Shown here: piece after piece, positions 1 to 11,114 of the stretch | How the letters are laid out: every line of letters begins with the position of its first letter | Numbering within the stretch: position 1 is the stretch's first letter | Position numbers and translations under genes: made by a program | From: Euptelea pleiosperma | Taxonomy: Eukaryota; Streptophyta; Magnoliopsida; Ranunculales; Eupteleaceae | Length of the DNA: 64,000 bases | Direction of reading: 5' to 3' | NCBI GenBank assembly: GCA_035048495.1 | Contig: CM068551.1 | Location: forward strand, 16,990,248-17,054,247 | The notes under the pieces: generated by a model | What the model was told of the DNA's origin: nothing | What the model saw: only the letters and a program-made list of their open reading frames with translations | Databases searched by the model: none

Positions 1-2234
1 CATCAATCATATGCCCTCTCGGGTTCTAGGATTTCAGAACCCCTATCTCTCATTCGTTGTTCCTCCAACGGTCTTTGGGTATATTTGTTATGTCCATATT
101 CATCGTTCTTCGAGGGACAAGTTAGATCTACGGGCCTTGAAGTTCATCTTCTTGAGGTACCCCTCTACTAAAAAATGGTACAAATGTTATCACCCTACTA
201 TCCGTCGTCGCTTCATCTCAATGGATGTCACATTCACTAAGTCCATCCCTTTCTTTGGTGAGCAGACCTCTCTTCAGGAGAAGCATGATCATGATATTGC
301 AAAAGAGAGTGTCCCTAGTACTATGCATGTCCCTATTCCTATGTCGGTTCCTATTCCTATGCCAGGACCTCAGTCTAGTGACAAGGACACCTCCACTACT
401 GCAGTTGATGTGCATGTATAAGTTAGAACCAAGAAGAAAGGACAAGCCATTGTCCCTGCGCCTACACCTACAAGTCTCCCCTCGGATCCAGGTTCAAGTA
501 TTGTCTCAATTCCTATACCTGTTCTTGAGCTACATGCATCTTTTACTTTTGATGATCATATGAGCACTGATGTTGATCTCCCTATTGCACTTCGGAAGGG
601 TGTTCGTATTTGTATAGAGCATCCTATCTCACATTATGTCTCTTATCAGTCACTGTCTCCGTTGTATCAGAATTTTGTTAGTATTGCCTCCCTGTTTCTT
701 TGCCTTTCAGTGTTGTAGATGCACTTATTCACCCAAAGTGGAAAGAAGCTATGATGGATGAAATGCGGGCTCTTGAGAACAACAAAACATGGGAACTTAT
801 TCAACTACCCAGAGGAAAGAAACCTGTGGGATGCAAATAGGTCTTTACAGTGAAACATAATCTGACGGGTCAATCGAACGGTACATGGCACGACTCATAG
901 CCAAGGGATTCACCAAGACATTGGATCGACTATCAGGAGACTTTTGCACCTGTGGCCAAGATAAACTCAGTCAAAGTTCTTCTATCCTTAGCAGCCAACC
1001 TGTCCTCGCTTTTGCATCAGCTCGATGTGAAGAACGCCTTTCTACATGGAGATCTGACAGAAGAGGGGTACATGAAACTACCACCTAGGTTGAAACTTGC
1101 TGGAAGTGACGACAATGTGTGCAAGTTAAGAGAAGCCTTGTATGTGCTAAAGCAGTCTCCAAGGGCATGGTTCAAGCGGTTCAACAGTGCGATTAGATGA
1201 GTGGGCTACAAGCAGAGTCAGGCCGATCGCACATTGTTTGTGAAGCATCAGCAGACTAGTACCATGGCATTAATCTTCTATGTTGATGACATTGTCATCA
1301 CTGGGAATAATCCACTGAGATAAAGCAGCTGGAGACCTTCTTGTCTTCGAAGTTTGAGACAAAGGATTTGGGACCATTGAAGTACTTTCTGAGGATTGAA
1401 GTTGCTCGGTCTAAAAGGGCATCTTCATATCTCAATGGAAGCATGTATTGGACCTTCTGAGTGAGACTGGATATTTGGGAGCTCGACCGGCAGAGACTCT
1501 GATAGATCAGAAGTTCAGAACCATCGGTTGAATTCTGAGGAAGGCGACTCTCTTGAGGATGTTGCTATGTTTCAACGATTGGTTGGCAGGCTGATCTACT
1601 TGGTACACACCCGTCCAGATATTGCTTACGCTGTGAGTGTTATCAGTCAGTTTATGCACGCACCATGGTCATCACATCTTAAGGCAGCTCGTAGAGTTCT
1701 TGGATATCTCAAGGGCTCACTAGGTCGTGGCATACTGTTCGGCCGACATGAACACTTTCGAGTGGAGGCATAAACTGATGCAGATTGGGCAGGTTCAGTT
1801 ACTGATCGTCGGTTTACGTCTCTGGTTGGAGGGAACCTTGTCTCTTGGTGAAGCAAGAAGCAGCCGGTTGTGGCTCGCTCCATTGTAGAGGCAGAGTTTC
1901 GCTCTATAGCACATGGTGTGCAAACTCCTTTGGTTGAGGACCATGCTTGAGGAACTGAGTCTCCAGATGACAGAGCCGATGAGCCTATATTGTGATAATA
2001 AAGCCGCTATCAGCATTGCTCACAACCCAGTTCAGCATGATAGGACCAAGCATATTGAAGTCGATCTTTACTTCATCAAAGAGAAACTTTAACAAGGATT
2101 GATTTGTACTCTGTACATGAGAACCCAGGAGCAGGTTGCCGAAATACTCACAAAGGGGGTGAACAAGTCTATTCTTCATACTTTGATCAGCAAGCTAGGC
2201 ATGATGGATATCTTCGCACCAACTTGAGGGGGAG
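1..2234 (+). pseudogene. Ty1/copia polyprotein relic (integrase end, RT, RNase H)
   Basis: This is the 3' part of a copia pol gene; its 5' part lies outside the window. Pieces follow in the usual copia order: an integrase C-terminal segment (11-421, containing DKLDLRALKFIFLRY and YKCYHP), the start of reverse transcriptase (about 720-900), RT core with QLDVKNAFLHGDL (about 1018-1060) and the YVDD active-site motif (near 1280), then VGRLIYLVHTRPDIAYAVS (about 1580-1640) and RNase H segments with the ADWAGS motif (about 1780). The reading frame is broken many times by stops and small indels, so no product is possible. A polypurine tract (2224-2234) and an LTR follow directly. The family call is firm from motif order; the lineage is not resolved. 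Confidence 0.9.
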
Positions 2235-2553
2235 TGTTGGAGTTTATGTAATACCCCACATGGGTGTTCAAGTGGGCTGCGTCTCACTTCCCACGTGAGG
2301 GCCTTTATTCGTATGTTAGAGGGTTAAGTGGGCCAGCCACTTAACCCACGTTTTCTTATGTTGTGGGAATTAAGTGGGCCCACCACTTAACTCCATTTTG
2401 AGTGAGAGAGATTGAATAACTCAATCTCTTCTCTTCCCACAACTTCTCTCTAACCCTAATCACCTCCATCATCTTCAGCCTCCATTACAATTTCTCTTCT
2501 TCTCTCTTTAATCTTCTCTCCACTGGTTACAACTTACAACCTAAATCACAACA
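2235..2553 (+). mobile_element. 3' LTR of the decayed copia element
   Basis: The LTR starts with TGTTGGAG directly after a purine-rich tract (TTGAGGGGGAG, 2224-2234), the normal arrangement at a copia 3' end. The proposed end is the CACAACA at about 2547-2553. The start is well supported. The end is inferred from the expected terminal CA and could be off by tens of bases. The matching 5' LTR is outside the window, so length and target duplication cannot be checked. Confidence 0.7.
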
Positions 2554-3877
2554 CTATAGTAATTTGATAGTCTTCTCTCTTATAATTCTACTTATGTTAA
2601 TTAAGTAATAGGATAGCACCATGGAGTATAGAAATGTTTTCTTTTAGTTCTCATATATTTCCTTTTATTTTTATTAAAGAAAACCTTCTGATTTAAGTAT
2701 AACAAAAATATTAAATTATAAAACATGTGTACAAACATGTATGTGTTTCAGGCTTCTTGAATGCGTCTTGTCAAACACCTTTGAGGTCTGTCGTCAATGC
2801 TTATGACCAACGTCCGTCATCAAAGATTTAATCAAAAAAATTGGTTCTCGAGGGCTGGAGAATAATTTAAGAAGTTTAAGGGCTTTAATTGCCCCCTTTC
2901 TGAGTAGGGGTAATTTCGCCAATTAAAACTGTCATCAGCAGTTATTGACATTGTCGGTTGACTGTCACTTGGCGCCTTGCCCAACCTTGAACAAAATCCT
3001 GGCTCTGCCACTGGGTACAGCAGAAATAATTCATGGATAATACTCTTATCAGTACTGCTATATCCGAGCAGTATAACACCATTTTGAATCGTTTTGAGAA
3101 AAAAAAAAATACCATTAGTAGGACTCAAAAAGGATTGGACCAAAAGAATATCATAATTTCGCACAGGCTAAATGTCAAATGAATAGGATGACAGCCAGTG
3201 CAATCTTGCACCGCAACAGGTACATTTGAGTATTGCGTGTTAAGTGTTCTGATTTTGACCAACATTGACCTATCAAACTCTCCATATCTCTGCATTTTGA
3301 TTCCCTACTTATCTCTAATATAGTTGGTAATTCAGGACTGTCATGATGAACCGTCAACAGAGATCATATACCTTCCCGCAAAAATTGTCTAATTGACAAA
3401 ATGACAGTGCAAGTAGTTTCACAAACTTCGGTTTTCTCATCAAGCCAGATAGAAATATGAAACTAAGTAAATTGAAATCATGAAAATCATGACCCACTCA
3501 ACCACTGAAAGAAAATAAATTACCTTATCAACAAATTATAGAAGTTCAGTTGACAATGAGGAGTTTCTATAATCACGATCCAAGTCAAACTAGAGACCTT
3601 AGATATCAGTGTAAATACCAGTTAACCTAAAACTGGCTCCCAGCTCTTACTATTCCCTCTTCTGTACATTGCTTCCTCCTAATAACTACCCTTTCTTACA
3701 TAATTCACGAATAATTACATCGATTGGAACAAAGCAAAGCAGGATGTAAAACTCAAGAATCAAAACAAGTTGTATACCTGATCAAGAATTGAAGTAATGT
3801 AGAAAACCTAGACAGCAAATGGAGCAATAGAGAAGCTATGATCTCGAAACGGAAGGATGAAAAAAAAAAAGTCTTAC
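2554..3877 (-). other. Non-coding, probably intron 1 sequence of the PSAT-like gene
   Basis: This stretch lies downstream of the splice donor at 3872-3877 (minus strand) and so should be intron 1 of the acyltransferase gene. No further PSAT exon is seen here on the minus strand. Positions about 2990-3012 carry a tip resembling the GGCTCCGCCACTG ends of the hAT-like elements at 13950 and 44179, so a miniature-element fragment sits in it. Nothing else is recognised. Confidence 0.4.
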
Positions 3878-4123
3878 TTTGGTGGTGTCGAGCCAGACGG
3901 AATCGAGAGGATTGAAATCGAGAGGGGAGTAAGGGCAGTCGAGGATGGACCAGGCTCGGAGCTGCGTAGAAGCGAAACCTGGAATTATAATCCCCGAGAG
4001 CTTAGAGTAGTCTCCAGGGAAAGCTCCGCCATGAACGGAGCTTCTGTGCAGAGCTCCCAGAAGGAGAAATCCAACGAAGAGGTAACACAGAGGAAGAGGA
4101 GGAGACTTTCGAAATTCTCTCAT
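3878..4123 (-). CDS. PSAT1: Phospholipid:sterol acyltransferase-like gene, exon 1 only
   Basis: The 82 encoded residues begin MREFRKSPPLPLCYLFVGFL, a short basic start followed by a hydrophobic signal-anchor stretch (residues about 10-27). They continue with GDYSKLSGIIIPGFASTQLR and DFNPLDSVWLDTTK, which I recognise as the conserved N-terminal block of plant phospholipid:sterol O-acyltransferase (LCAT/PDAT family). That enzyme moves an acyl chain from phospholipid to sterol at the endoplasmic reticulum. The exon ends after a lysine codon at a consensus donor GTAAGA (3872-3877). The ATG at 4121-4123 starts just before the hydrophobic segment. An upstream ATG at 4203-4205 in another frame overlaps the main start. 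The catalytic Ser-Asp-His exons are not in the window: they are either beyond its left edge, past the copia insertion, or lost. Family assignment is strong; whether the gene works is unknown. Confidence 0.85.
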
Positions 4124-4299
4124 TCTCAGTCCAATGGAAGAGAGAGAAAGAGAGGAGTACTGGTGCTGTTCCTGTTTTCTGGTGCAGAGTCTGCAGACTG
4201 ACCATCGGTTAGGCGTTGGAATGAAATCGTGTTTCTTCTCTTGGGGGGTTTTTCCAAATCAGTCCCTGTAATCCAATTTTGCAAATTATAATTGGTTCC
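4124..4299 (-). promoter_or_regulatory. Probable 5' UTR and proximal promoter of the PSAT-like gene
   Basis: On the minus strand this is pyrimidine-rich with CTCTCTTTCTCTCTC just upstream of the start codon, typical of plant 5' UTRs. It holds an upstream ATG (4205) whose reading frame runs to 4002 and overlaps the main start. Such an arrangement can lower translation of the main frame; that effect is an inference. No TATA box is assigned with confidence. Confidence 0.4.
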
Positions 4300-4448
4300 C
4301 TTTAAATCCCATTTTGTAACCTCTTTTCAGAAAAAACCCAACTTTGGTCTTGTTTTAAGGACAAAAAATAAAAAAGCGGGTGGGTCCAGACAGTTAACTG
4401 ACCTAGTTAGGTTTTTTCCGAAAAGAGGTTGCAAAATGGGATTTAAAG
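4300..4448. repeat. Inverted repeat with 38-39-bp arms
   Basis: Positions 4300-4338 and 4410-4448 are reverse complements with two mismatches, separated by a 71-base spacer. The right arm touches the left end of the hAT-like element at 4449. It could be a small MITE or an inverted filler copy made when the element inserted or moved (see findings). Confidence 0.8.
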
Positions 4449-4967
4449 TAGGGCTGGCAATGGATCGGTTTCTAGTGGAACCAGTGGTGATCCGGACCCA
4501 ATCCGATAAGAAAATACGCCTATCCGGATCCAATCCGATAAGAGATCGGATCACATAATCGTGATCCGGAACTGATTTGTTAGAATATAGTTCCAGACCC
4601 GATATGATTCTATCAACTAAATCAAAACGAAAATTTAAAATTATATATTTTATCCACTCAAAACTGAAGTGTTGTACAATAATGACATAAAAAATAATAT
4701 ATAGAAGGGCAAATTTATCTTTTTTATTATATATAAAACATTATATCATATTTCATTAATATAATAATATTATTTATATAGATATATATAATTTTATATA
4801 TATCGGATCAATACCGGATCGGGAACATGCCTGATCCGACGAGAAATCGGATCAACAGATATGGACCTGGTATCCATCCGATAAGAAAATAGGTGGTTCC
4901 AGACCCGAAATTATAGGATCAGAATGGATCAGATTTTTGGGTTGATCCGATCCATTGCCTGCCCTAC
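4449..4967. mobile_element. hAT-like miniature element (519 bp)
   Basis: The ends are inverted copies: TAGGGCTGGCAATGGATCGG at the left and its reverse complement with one mismatch at the right (4948-4967). The interior is filled with short GATC-containing words (GATCCG, CCGAT) in both orientations around an AT-rich centre, so it can fold on itself. No protein is coded. TAGGG-type ends fit hAT MITEs. An 8-bp CTAGTTAG lies directly right of the element (4968-4975), but its twin is at 4403-4410, 38 bp away from the left end. Confidence 0.8.
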
Positions 4968-5134
4968 TAGTTAGGGCACAGGAATGTTACAAGTATGTCC
5001 AACTAGGGGTGTAAACGGGCTGGTCCTGGGCCTGGACCTAGCTCTGGTAAATGTTGAATCGGCCCAGCCCAAGGCCCAATGTAATACAATTCAAATTCAA
5101 GCCTGAAAACCTCTCAAACGGCCTGTTTACACAT

Positions 5135-5395
5135 ACAACCATCCAAGCAAGGATACAACCTGTTGCTAATCTTACCAAAAATAATAAAATGTATAAAAAT
5201 AGTTGATTGGAATAGGCCAAACGTTGTTTAAGGGCAATCAAGCCCAAGCCAGACCCACGGGTTGAATTTCTTGGCTCAAAGGGCACTAGACCTTAAAGCC
5301 TATCAGGCTGGCCTAACCCATTTGAAATCCTATTGATTGTAACCTAGGGGTGCACCTAGCAACTCAAATGATAGGGACCCTCGTGGCTTAAGTCA
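5135..5395. repeat. Direct repeat copy 1 (about 260 bp)
   Basis: This segment matches 5918-6187 in the same orientation with scattered differences. It starts near ACAACCATCCAAGCAAGGAT and ends near TCAAATGATAGGG. The two copies are about 780 bp apart. No coding content is seen. Just upstream, near 5006, AGGGGTGTAAACGGGC resembles a hAT end, so this may be transposon-derived. Confidence 0.75.
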
Positions 5396-5419
5396 ATTAA
5401 AAATTGGCTCAAGCTCCGA

Positions 5420-5609
5420 GGACCCCCTTTTTCTGACCCCTCCCGGAGTGTTCATGCGCTTGGCCGTAGATTTCACGAATCCAACAGTGGTGTCAGCACA
5501 GCCAAAAGTGAAATAAATGATGCCAGCTCAGTGCTGACAACTACCGTTGGATTCTTGAAATCCACGGCGAGCACACAAACACCAAGAGGGGTCAGAAAAA
5601 AGAGGGTCC
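5420..5609. mobile_element. Palindromic MITE (190 bp)
   Basis: The outer arms (5420-5442 and 5586-5609) and an inner pair around GAATCCAAC and GTTGGATTC make an almost complete palindrome. A related palindrome occurs at 22040-22168. No clear target duplication is seen. Confidence 0.75.
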
Positions 5610-5917
5610 CCTGAGCCCGACCCTCTAGGTCCCTGAGGTTTCAGAGTGGGTTTGGAAAGCTTGTGCTTTCAGGGCTAGCCTAGTCCTAGCGTGGAATAAC
5701 CTTCCACTGGTTCGATGTTGCAACTTGATTTTGTTTTAAGGACAAAATATAAAAAAAGCCGATGGGCCCCACACATTAGCAAGCATATGCCAGCACAACT
5801 GGAACTAAATTGAACTAAGCTGGCCCATTTTTTTGGGTTTCCAAACATACCCTTTTTAAAAGGACACATTGGATAGTCTTGGTACTTAGAAGTTAGAACA
5901 CATGGATTTCACAATTG

Positions 5918-6187
5918 TATACAACCATCCAAGCAAGGATACAACTTTACTGCTAATCTTACCAAAAAATAATATAATAAAAATTGCTGATTGGACTAAG
6001 CTCTAAGCCAGGCCTAGGAAATTGGACCTCTGAAATCAAGCCCAAGCCTGGCCCACCAGCAGAATTTCTTAGCCCTAAGCGAACTGGACCTTAAAGCCCA
6101 TCAGATTGGCCCAACCCATTTGAAAACCTATTGGTATTACCATAGGGGTGCTCCTAGCGAGTCAAATGATAGGGGCCCTCATATCTT
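5918..6187. repeat. Direct repeat copy 2 (about 270 bp)
   Basis: This is the second copy of the segment at 5135-5395, in the same orientation and slightly longer through small indels. The sequence 5610-5917 between the copies holds no recognised gene. Confidence 0.75.
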
Positions 6188-6299
6188 ATTTGATTTGATA
6201 AAGTCTATTGGCTTGCCACTCTACTTTTTAAAAGTACGTACGTCCCCATTTAAGGAGAAATTTTTTTGTTGTCCCCCATCCCAAAATGCACGTGGCATA

Positions 6300-6420
6300 C
6301 TCTTCAGGCCCAGTAACCATATGGATGTTTGGCCCACACCTTAGTGGATTGGCACACCAAAAATCAGCATAAATGGTGATCCATTTGATTGAGACCCAAA
6401 AAGTCAATGCAAAAGGCAAG
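6300..6420. repeat. Fragment of an ATGGATGTTT-core foldback element
   Basis: The segment carries ATGGATGTTTGGCCCA, then a GTGGA word and ACCAAAAATCAGC in the same order and spacing as the foldback elements near 20206, 30557 and 52037. Only one arm is present. No coding sequence is seen around it (6188-6598). Confidence 0.55.
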
Positions 6421-6598
6421 TCAATAAATACTACGTAGAATAGGTGTTTTAATGTTTTGTACATTTAATAAATCTTGAAAATGAAAAATGACCTTTTTTT
6501 ACTTCGGCCTATCAATCAATGAAAGCATTTTGTCATAAACTCAGAGTTTTATATTGTAACTAAGTATATACTTTAATTTCAATAATAGTGCAAAGAAG

Positions 6599-6757
6599 CA
6601 AGGTTTAAAGGGGACCGTTATAACGGTATAATGGATTGGGGGCGTTACCGTTTTTTCCATTATAATGAAAAAAAACCGTTCAAAAAATGTTCAGGGGCAA
6701 AAACGAAAAAAATTAAAAAAAATCAAAAAATAATGGAAATAATGGTTAATTTATATT
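6599..6757. mobile_element. Truncated CAAGGTTTAAA-family element
   Basis: It starts with CAAGGTTTAAAGGGGACC and has the GTTATAACGG words and GGGGGCGTTACCG block seen in the full copies at 23231 and 25339. The right half is missing. Confidence 0.75.
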
Positions 6758-6763
6758 TATCAT

Positions 6764-7187
6764 GACCGATACATCGCGAAACACAAGATCACTCCCCAAA
6801 GCCCTAAAGACCCTCTTGGGTCTACACACGGCAGAGGGGAACATATATAAAAATAAGAATTTGTAGAAAGAAAGGGGATTCATGTAGAGAGAAATGTGAG
6901 AAAGAGAAAGAGGCGGTCGATGCATCAAATGTAGATTGTAAAATGTGGATTTGGGATAAAGAAAGATTGGCTGGAGATCGGGCCTCCCGAGGACGTAGTC
7001 GCCGGTCTCTGCCGGCAAGAGACCAGTGACGAACCACGTACGTATCGTGTGCTTGTTTTCTATTTATGCTTTTAATTTATTGTACTTACTTCTGATTAAT
7101 TGATGATTATACCTTGTGAGGGAGGATCGGAGATCGGATGGCATACCCAATTTCATCCCTTACAAATTGGCGCCGTCTGTGGAAATG
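6764..7187 (+). mobile_element. Ty3/gypsy LTR end plus primer-binding site
   Basis: TTGGCGCCGTCTGTGGAAA at 7167-7185 matches the primer-binding region that follows the 5' LTR of plant Tat-type gypsy elements. The sequence before it carries a TATA-like box (CATATATAAAAA near 6842) as an LTR promoter would, and ends ...CTTACA just before the site. The left LTR edge (about 6764) is only a guess, placed where the preceding miniature element stops. Confidence 0.55.
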
Positions 7188-8239
7188 TTGAACCTACTAC
7201 GCATGAGTTACTGGTTTGTGCCTTGTGGCACTTGTGGCACCTAAATGTACATCCAACGTCTGATGATATTGTACATGGAAGAGATATGTGCTAACTGGTG
7301 AAGAGGAGGTCATCAAGGGCTGCTGCATGTGGACGTTTTGTTGAGCAAAGAATCAGGTCAGCTACTATGAAGTTACAGATCATGGAGGAACGGCTGGACA
7401 TGCTGGCCGAGAATGAAGAGAACCAGTCACTAGTTGGTCTGGCATACGGTGGTATGGCCAGCAAGACCGACGTTGGGGAGTCTGGTTGAGGTGGAAGAGA
7501 AGGCCGATAAGAAGGATGAAGTGGGACGAAAATGGTGTGCGAGATTGTGATGCGTGGGTGGCGATTTTGAAGAGAGGTGTACGTTTAAGCTGGGTTGGTG
7601 CATGCGTGCTAGTGTGCTGGTCCAATGAGGAGGAGGAAAGATAAATCAGTCAGAGGAGAGAGGATGATGGTGAGGCGTAGAGTGTCGCATGGCCAAAGTG
7701 CATACGGGGCTGGTTGGGTGTTGTATCCTGATTGGGTGAAGGGTGTGGCATGGATTGAAAGAGGTTGATAGGTGCAACGTTATGGTCGGTTGTATGAGGA
7801 GGATGATAGGGAGTGAAAGAATGAGGTGCGCATGGCTTGCTAGGGACAGTTGTCGTGAGTTGGAGTAGCATGCTAATGGAGGAAATGAATGTAGAAGATT
7901 CGAGTAGGTGGTTTGCCATTTGCGAGAGCAGCTGGCTGTAGACACTTGGCAGAAGGTCACGCATGGGTGGAACGATTGCCATGCAAGATCGAGTTGTTGA
8001 TCGAGGAGAGGACGAGCCGGTGCTTCAAGGTAACATGGGAGGAGAAGATCGATGGTGCAGCATGTGTTGAGACGTTATCACGGGTTGATCGCCAACCGTT
8101 GGAGTTTGAGCACGATCAACCATGATCTGACCATGGGTTGATCTAACCGTTGGATTTGAGAAACTTTCTTGGGTTGATTTGCTGATGAAACCACCGATGT
8201 GGAAATCGGGCCACCAAAAGCTGTTGAAGAGCGCATTGA
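7188..8239 (+). other. Decayed, mostly non-coding interior of a gypsy-type element
   Basis: This follows the primer-binding site. No gag or pol domain can be recognised; the reading frames are short and overlap on both strands. It is purine-rich on the plus strand. Its right end is continuous with 9368 once the LINE inserted at 8240-9354 and one copy of its target duplication are removed. It may come from a non-autonomous element that never coded for pol; that is an inference. Confidence 0.4.
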
Positions 8240-9354
8240 ATGGGGAAAGTACCATGGGGTGGATTAGTGGTAGGCCGAGGGGTTCGTATGGGTGTGGAAT
8301 GTGGAGAGGTATTATGAATGGGTTACAAAAGTTTGAGGAAGGGGTGGTATTTAGAATAGGAAGGGGTGATAAGGTGTTGTTTTGGGATGATAGATGGTGT
8401 GCAGAGAGAAGTCTTAGGACTGAATATCATGATCTTTACCTTATTTCTAATAAAAAGTCAGCTACTGTAAGTGAGATGCAGGTTACAGGAGTAGGTCAAC
8501 CAGCATGGGAGTTTGGATTCCAGCGTCATCTCTATGACTGGGAAACGACCAGGTTGTCTGAGCTTCTAATCAAGGTAGGAGAAACTCCTGTTGGTAGTTA
8601 GAGGAATGATTCTAGGTGGTGGACTCTTGAGAAAACAGGTACATTCTCTGTGCGTTCTTTCTACGGGGCACTGGAGATAGGGGAAGTTGAGCCATTCCCT
8701 ACATCCAAGATTTGGGGAACTAGAGCTCCATCAAAAGTTCGGTTCTTAGTATGGTGCGTTGTGAGAGGTCGACTTCAAACTATGGACTTTTTATGGAGGA
8801 GAGGAGTGGGTGTCATGGATCATTGTCCACTATGTTTGTGTAGTGGAGAGTCAGTAGACCATTTGTTCTTACATTGTAGATGCGCTTGGCTTATATGGAA
8901 TGAGTTGGTTAAAGAGTTTGGAATAGCTTGGGTAATCCCCAAAACGGTGAAGGACCTTTTATTTGCTTGGGGTTGTAAATCTTTAGGCCGACTTGGAAAA
9001 AGGATGTGGACTTTGACACCATTAGCGATTATTTGGGGACTATGGAGAGAGTGGAACAACAGGGTATTTGAAGGCAAGAGCATTTCTATGGAGGATCTTG
9101 TATTGGAAATTAAAGCTTTGGTATTTTTGTGGGTCAAATTGTATGAGGAAGGAAAAAGGGATATTTTTTGAGGATGTAGTATTCAAATGGACAGAGTTGG
9201 TTGGTAAGGATCGAGATTAGGGGGGATGTGTGCATTTTCGTTGGGTGCGCTTTGTATTTCTTTGCTTTGTTTTCTTTGTACTGTTTGATTGCTTGGTAGG
9301 CTTCCTTAGCCTCTAAGGGTCTTTTAATAAAGCAGTTTATTTATCAAAAAAAAA
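8240..9354 (+). mobile_element. 5'-truncated L1-type LINE, end of ORF2
   Basis: The translation is the C-terminal end of a plant LINE reverse-transcriptase ORF. It includes PRGSYGCGMWRGIMNG and FRIGRGDKVLFWDDRWC (about 8275-8400), then the zinc-binding end domain: APSKVRFLVWC, CPLCLCSGESVDHLFLHC and IWGLWREWNNRVFEG (about 8720-9080). There is one in-frame stop (8599-8601); otherwise the frame is open to 9171. An A-run ends the element. The 13-bp target duplication AAGAGCGCATTGA flanks it (8227-8239 and 9355-9367). The endonuclease and RT core are missing, as expected for a 5'-truncated insertion. It cannot move on its own. Confidence 0.92.
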
Positions 9355-9367
9355 AAGAGCGCATTGA

Positions 9368-10900
9368 GGACGAAAGAGACAAAAAGGGAATCGTACCCCA
9401 AAATAAAGCTTAACGTTAAGAGATCGCTTTGGGGTCCATACCCATAGGTGACGCTGCATCACGCATGGTACGCTCACCCGATCCATCATGTTTTTTCTTC
9501 TTCTTATAAGTTGCACCTACAGGTAGTGTTTGCACACATGATCACCTATCGTGTCGCTTAAAATAAAGATTTTGATCATCTCATGTGTGGAATACTTGGT
9601 GGGCCATTTAGAGCCTGGATGTGGGGCATACGTGGTGGGCCAGTCACCCGGACACACTTGGTACGAATTGGACTTTGCAGGCTAGACAGCTGGCCCACCT
9701 AAGTATGATAAACCCAAAAGCACAGGTATTGATCTTGGGCCCACCAAACAATCCATAAGCTGTGGTATAAAGCCATTCATTTGGTGAGAATAAAACATTG
9801 TAACCGAACGTGTAAATCTAACTGATTAGTAAAGTGTTTTACATTTATTTAGTTAGAAGTTAGATCTGTCACGTGATTAAAAGGAATCAAATGCATAAAG
9901 AGAGAAGGGAAGGTAAGTAGGTGCACTTCAGTATTTCCTTTGTTTTTGTTTTTGTTACCTCTCGGTCCATTATAGTCGGCCGAGTTGTTCGTCCATTTAT
10001 GCTCGGACCATATTACTTGGCCCATTCGCTCGTCCAGACCATATTAGTCGGCCTGGTTGCTTGCCCGTTTATGCTCGGTCCATTTTAATCGGCCCATCTA
10101 ATTGGAGTTCTTGGATCTTTTGATTGGAATTCTCGACCAACTGTTTGGTCATCCATTTTGCTTGGCTTGGCTTGGCTCCGACTTTGAACATCACAAGTGA
10201 CAGCACGGATTGTGCACCTCGCCTTCGGCCTCAAACGATCATGGCTTGGTATTAGGCATCTCGGATAAACTGCTACTCATTTAATTTTGGTGCCTATGAT
10301 GAATTGTTTATCGAGCCCTTATTCGGTCTTTCTCGGCTCCGAATTTGCTCGAATGAGAACACGTCGACTCTAGAATCATCCGACCAATGAAGGACTGGTC
10401 AAAGCACCACTCCTTACAGCTCGGCCTGTCCTATTCAGATCTTTAGTTTGTCTGACTCAGATCATGGGCCCGTCGGATTTGGTTATGTCAACTCGGTTCC
10501 TCAGGCACTTCTGACATATCATGGCTCAAATGATACCTTGGACTATCAAATCAGTTGGGTCTGCTCGGCTCTATTCCAGGGTAGCTTGATCTCATCTTCC
10601 AATTCGGCTGACAGCCCACCAGTCGGCCCGACATTAGTTTCTTGGCTAACAATAAGAGAATTCTCAGTTTCATGTAATTTAGGTCGGCCCCAAACGCACA
10701 TCAGCTCTGCTTTAGTCAGCTTGGCCTCCAACAGCCCGACTAGCTCTCTCGGGTTACCTACGTTCGGGGTTTGCACCTCGGCTCGTCAATACAGTAATTG
10801 GGCCAACATAGCAACCCAGCTTCTCGGCTTAGATCTACAAGAAAAATCTGGAAAAGAAAATAAAACAAAGAAGGAAGAGAGAAAATCTTGATCCATGTCA
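9368..10900. other. Non-coding continuation of the interrupted element
   Basis: This stretch joins the sequence left of the LINE. From about 9960 to 10800 it is rich in CTCGGCC and TCGGCC words and differs in composition from its neighbours. One open frame (10448-10891) has no recognisable domain and a composition that follows the repeated CTCGG words, so I do not call it a gene. Confidence 0.35.
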
Positions 10901-11114
10901 CTATTACTCGTCGCACACACGAAACCACCACTAGTCAAGGGAAAGATTTATAGAAAGAAAGAAGATTGAAGGATTAAAGAAGAAAGAAAGCTCTACGCCA
11001 TGCTCCATGCGCCAGAAAGGTCAGACTTAAACTTAATTTGGAATGAAAAAATTAGTAAAGATAAAAGAGGAAAGATGTTATATTATAGAGCAAGTAAATT
11101 ACTCATTACATGAA

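Noticed and set aside
2832..3164. 110-codon minus frame downstream of the PSAT exon, considered as exon 2
   Set aside because: It shows none of the residues expected after the first PSAT block and includes a miniature-element tip.
7646..7982. Two overlapping minus-strand frames of 104 and 110 codons
   Set aside because: They overlap each other in different frames inside decayed gypsy-type sequence, with no protein-like motif.
10448..10891. 147-codon frame
   Set aside because: No domain was recognised, and the composition follows the CTCGGCC words of the surrounding non-coding element.
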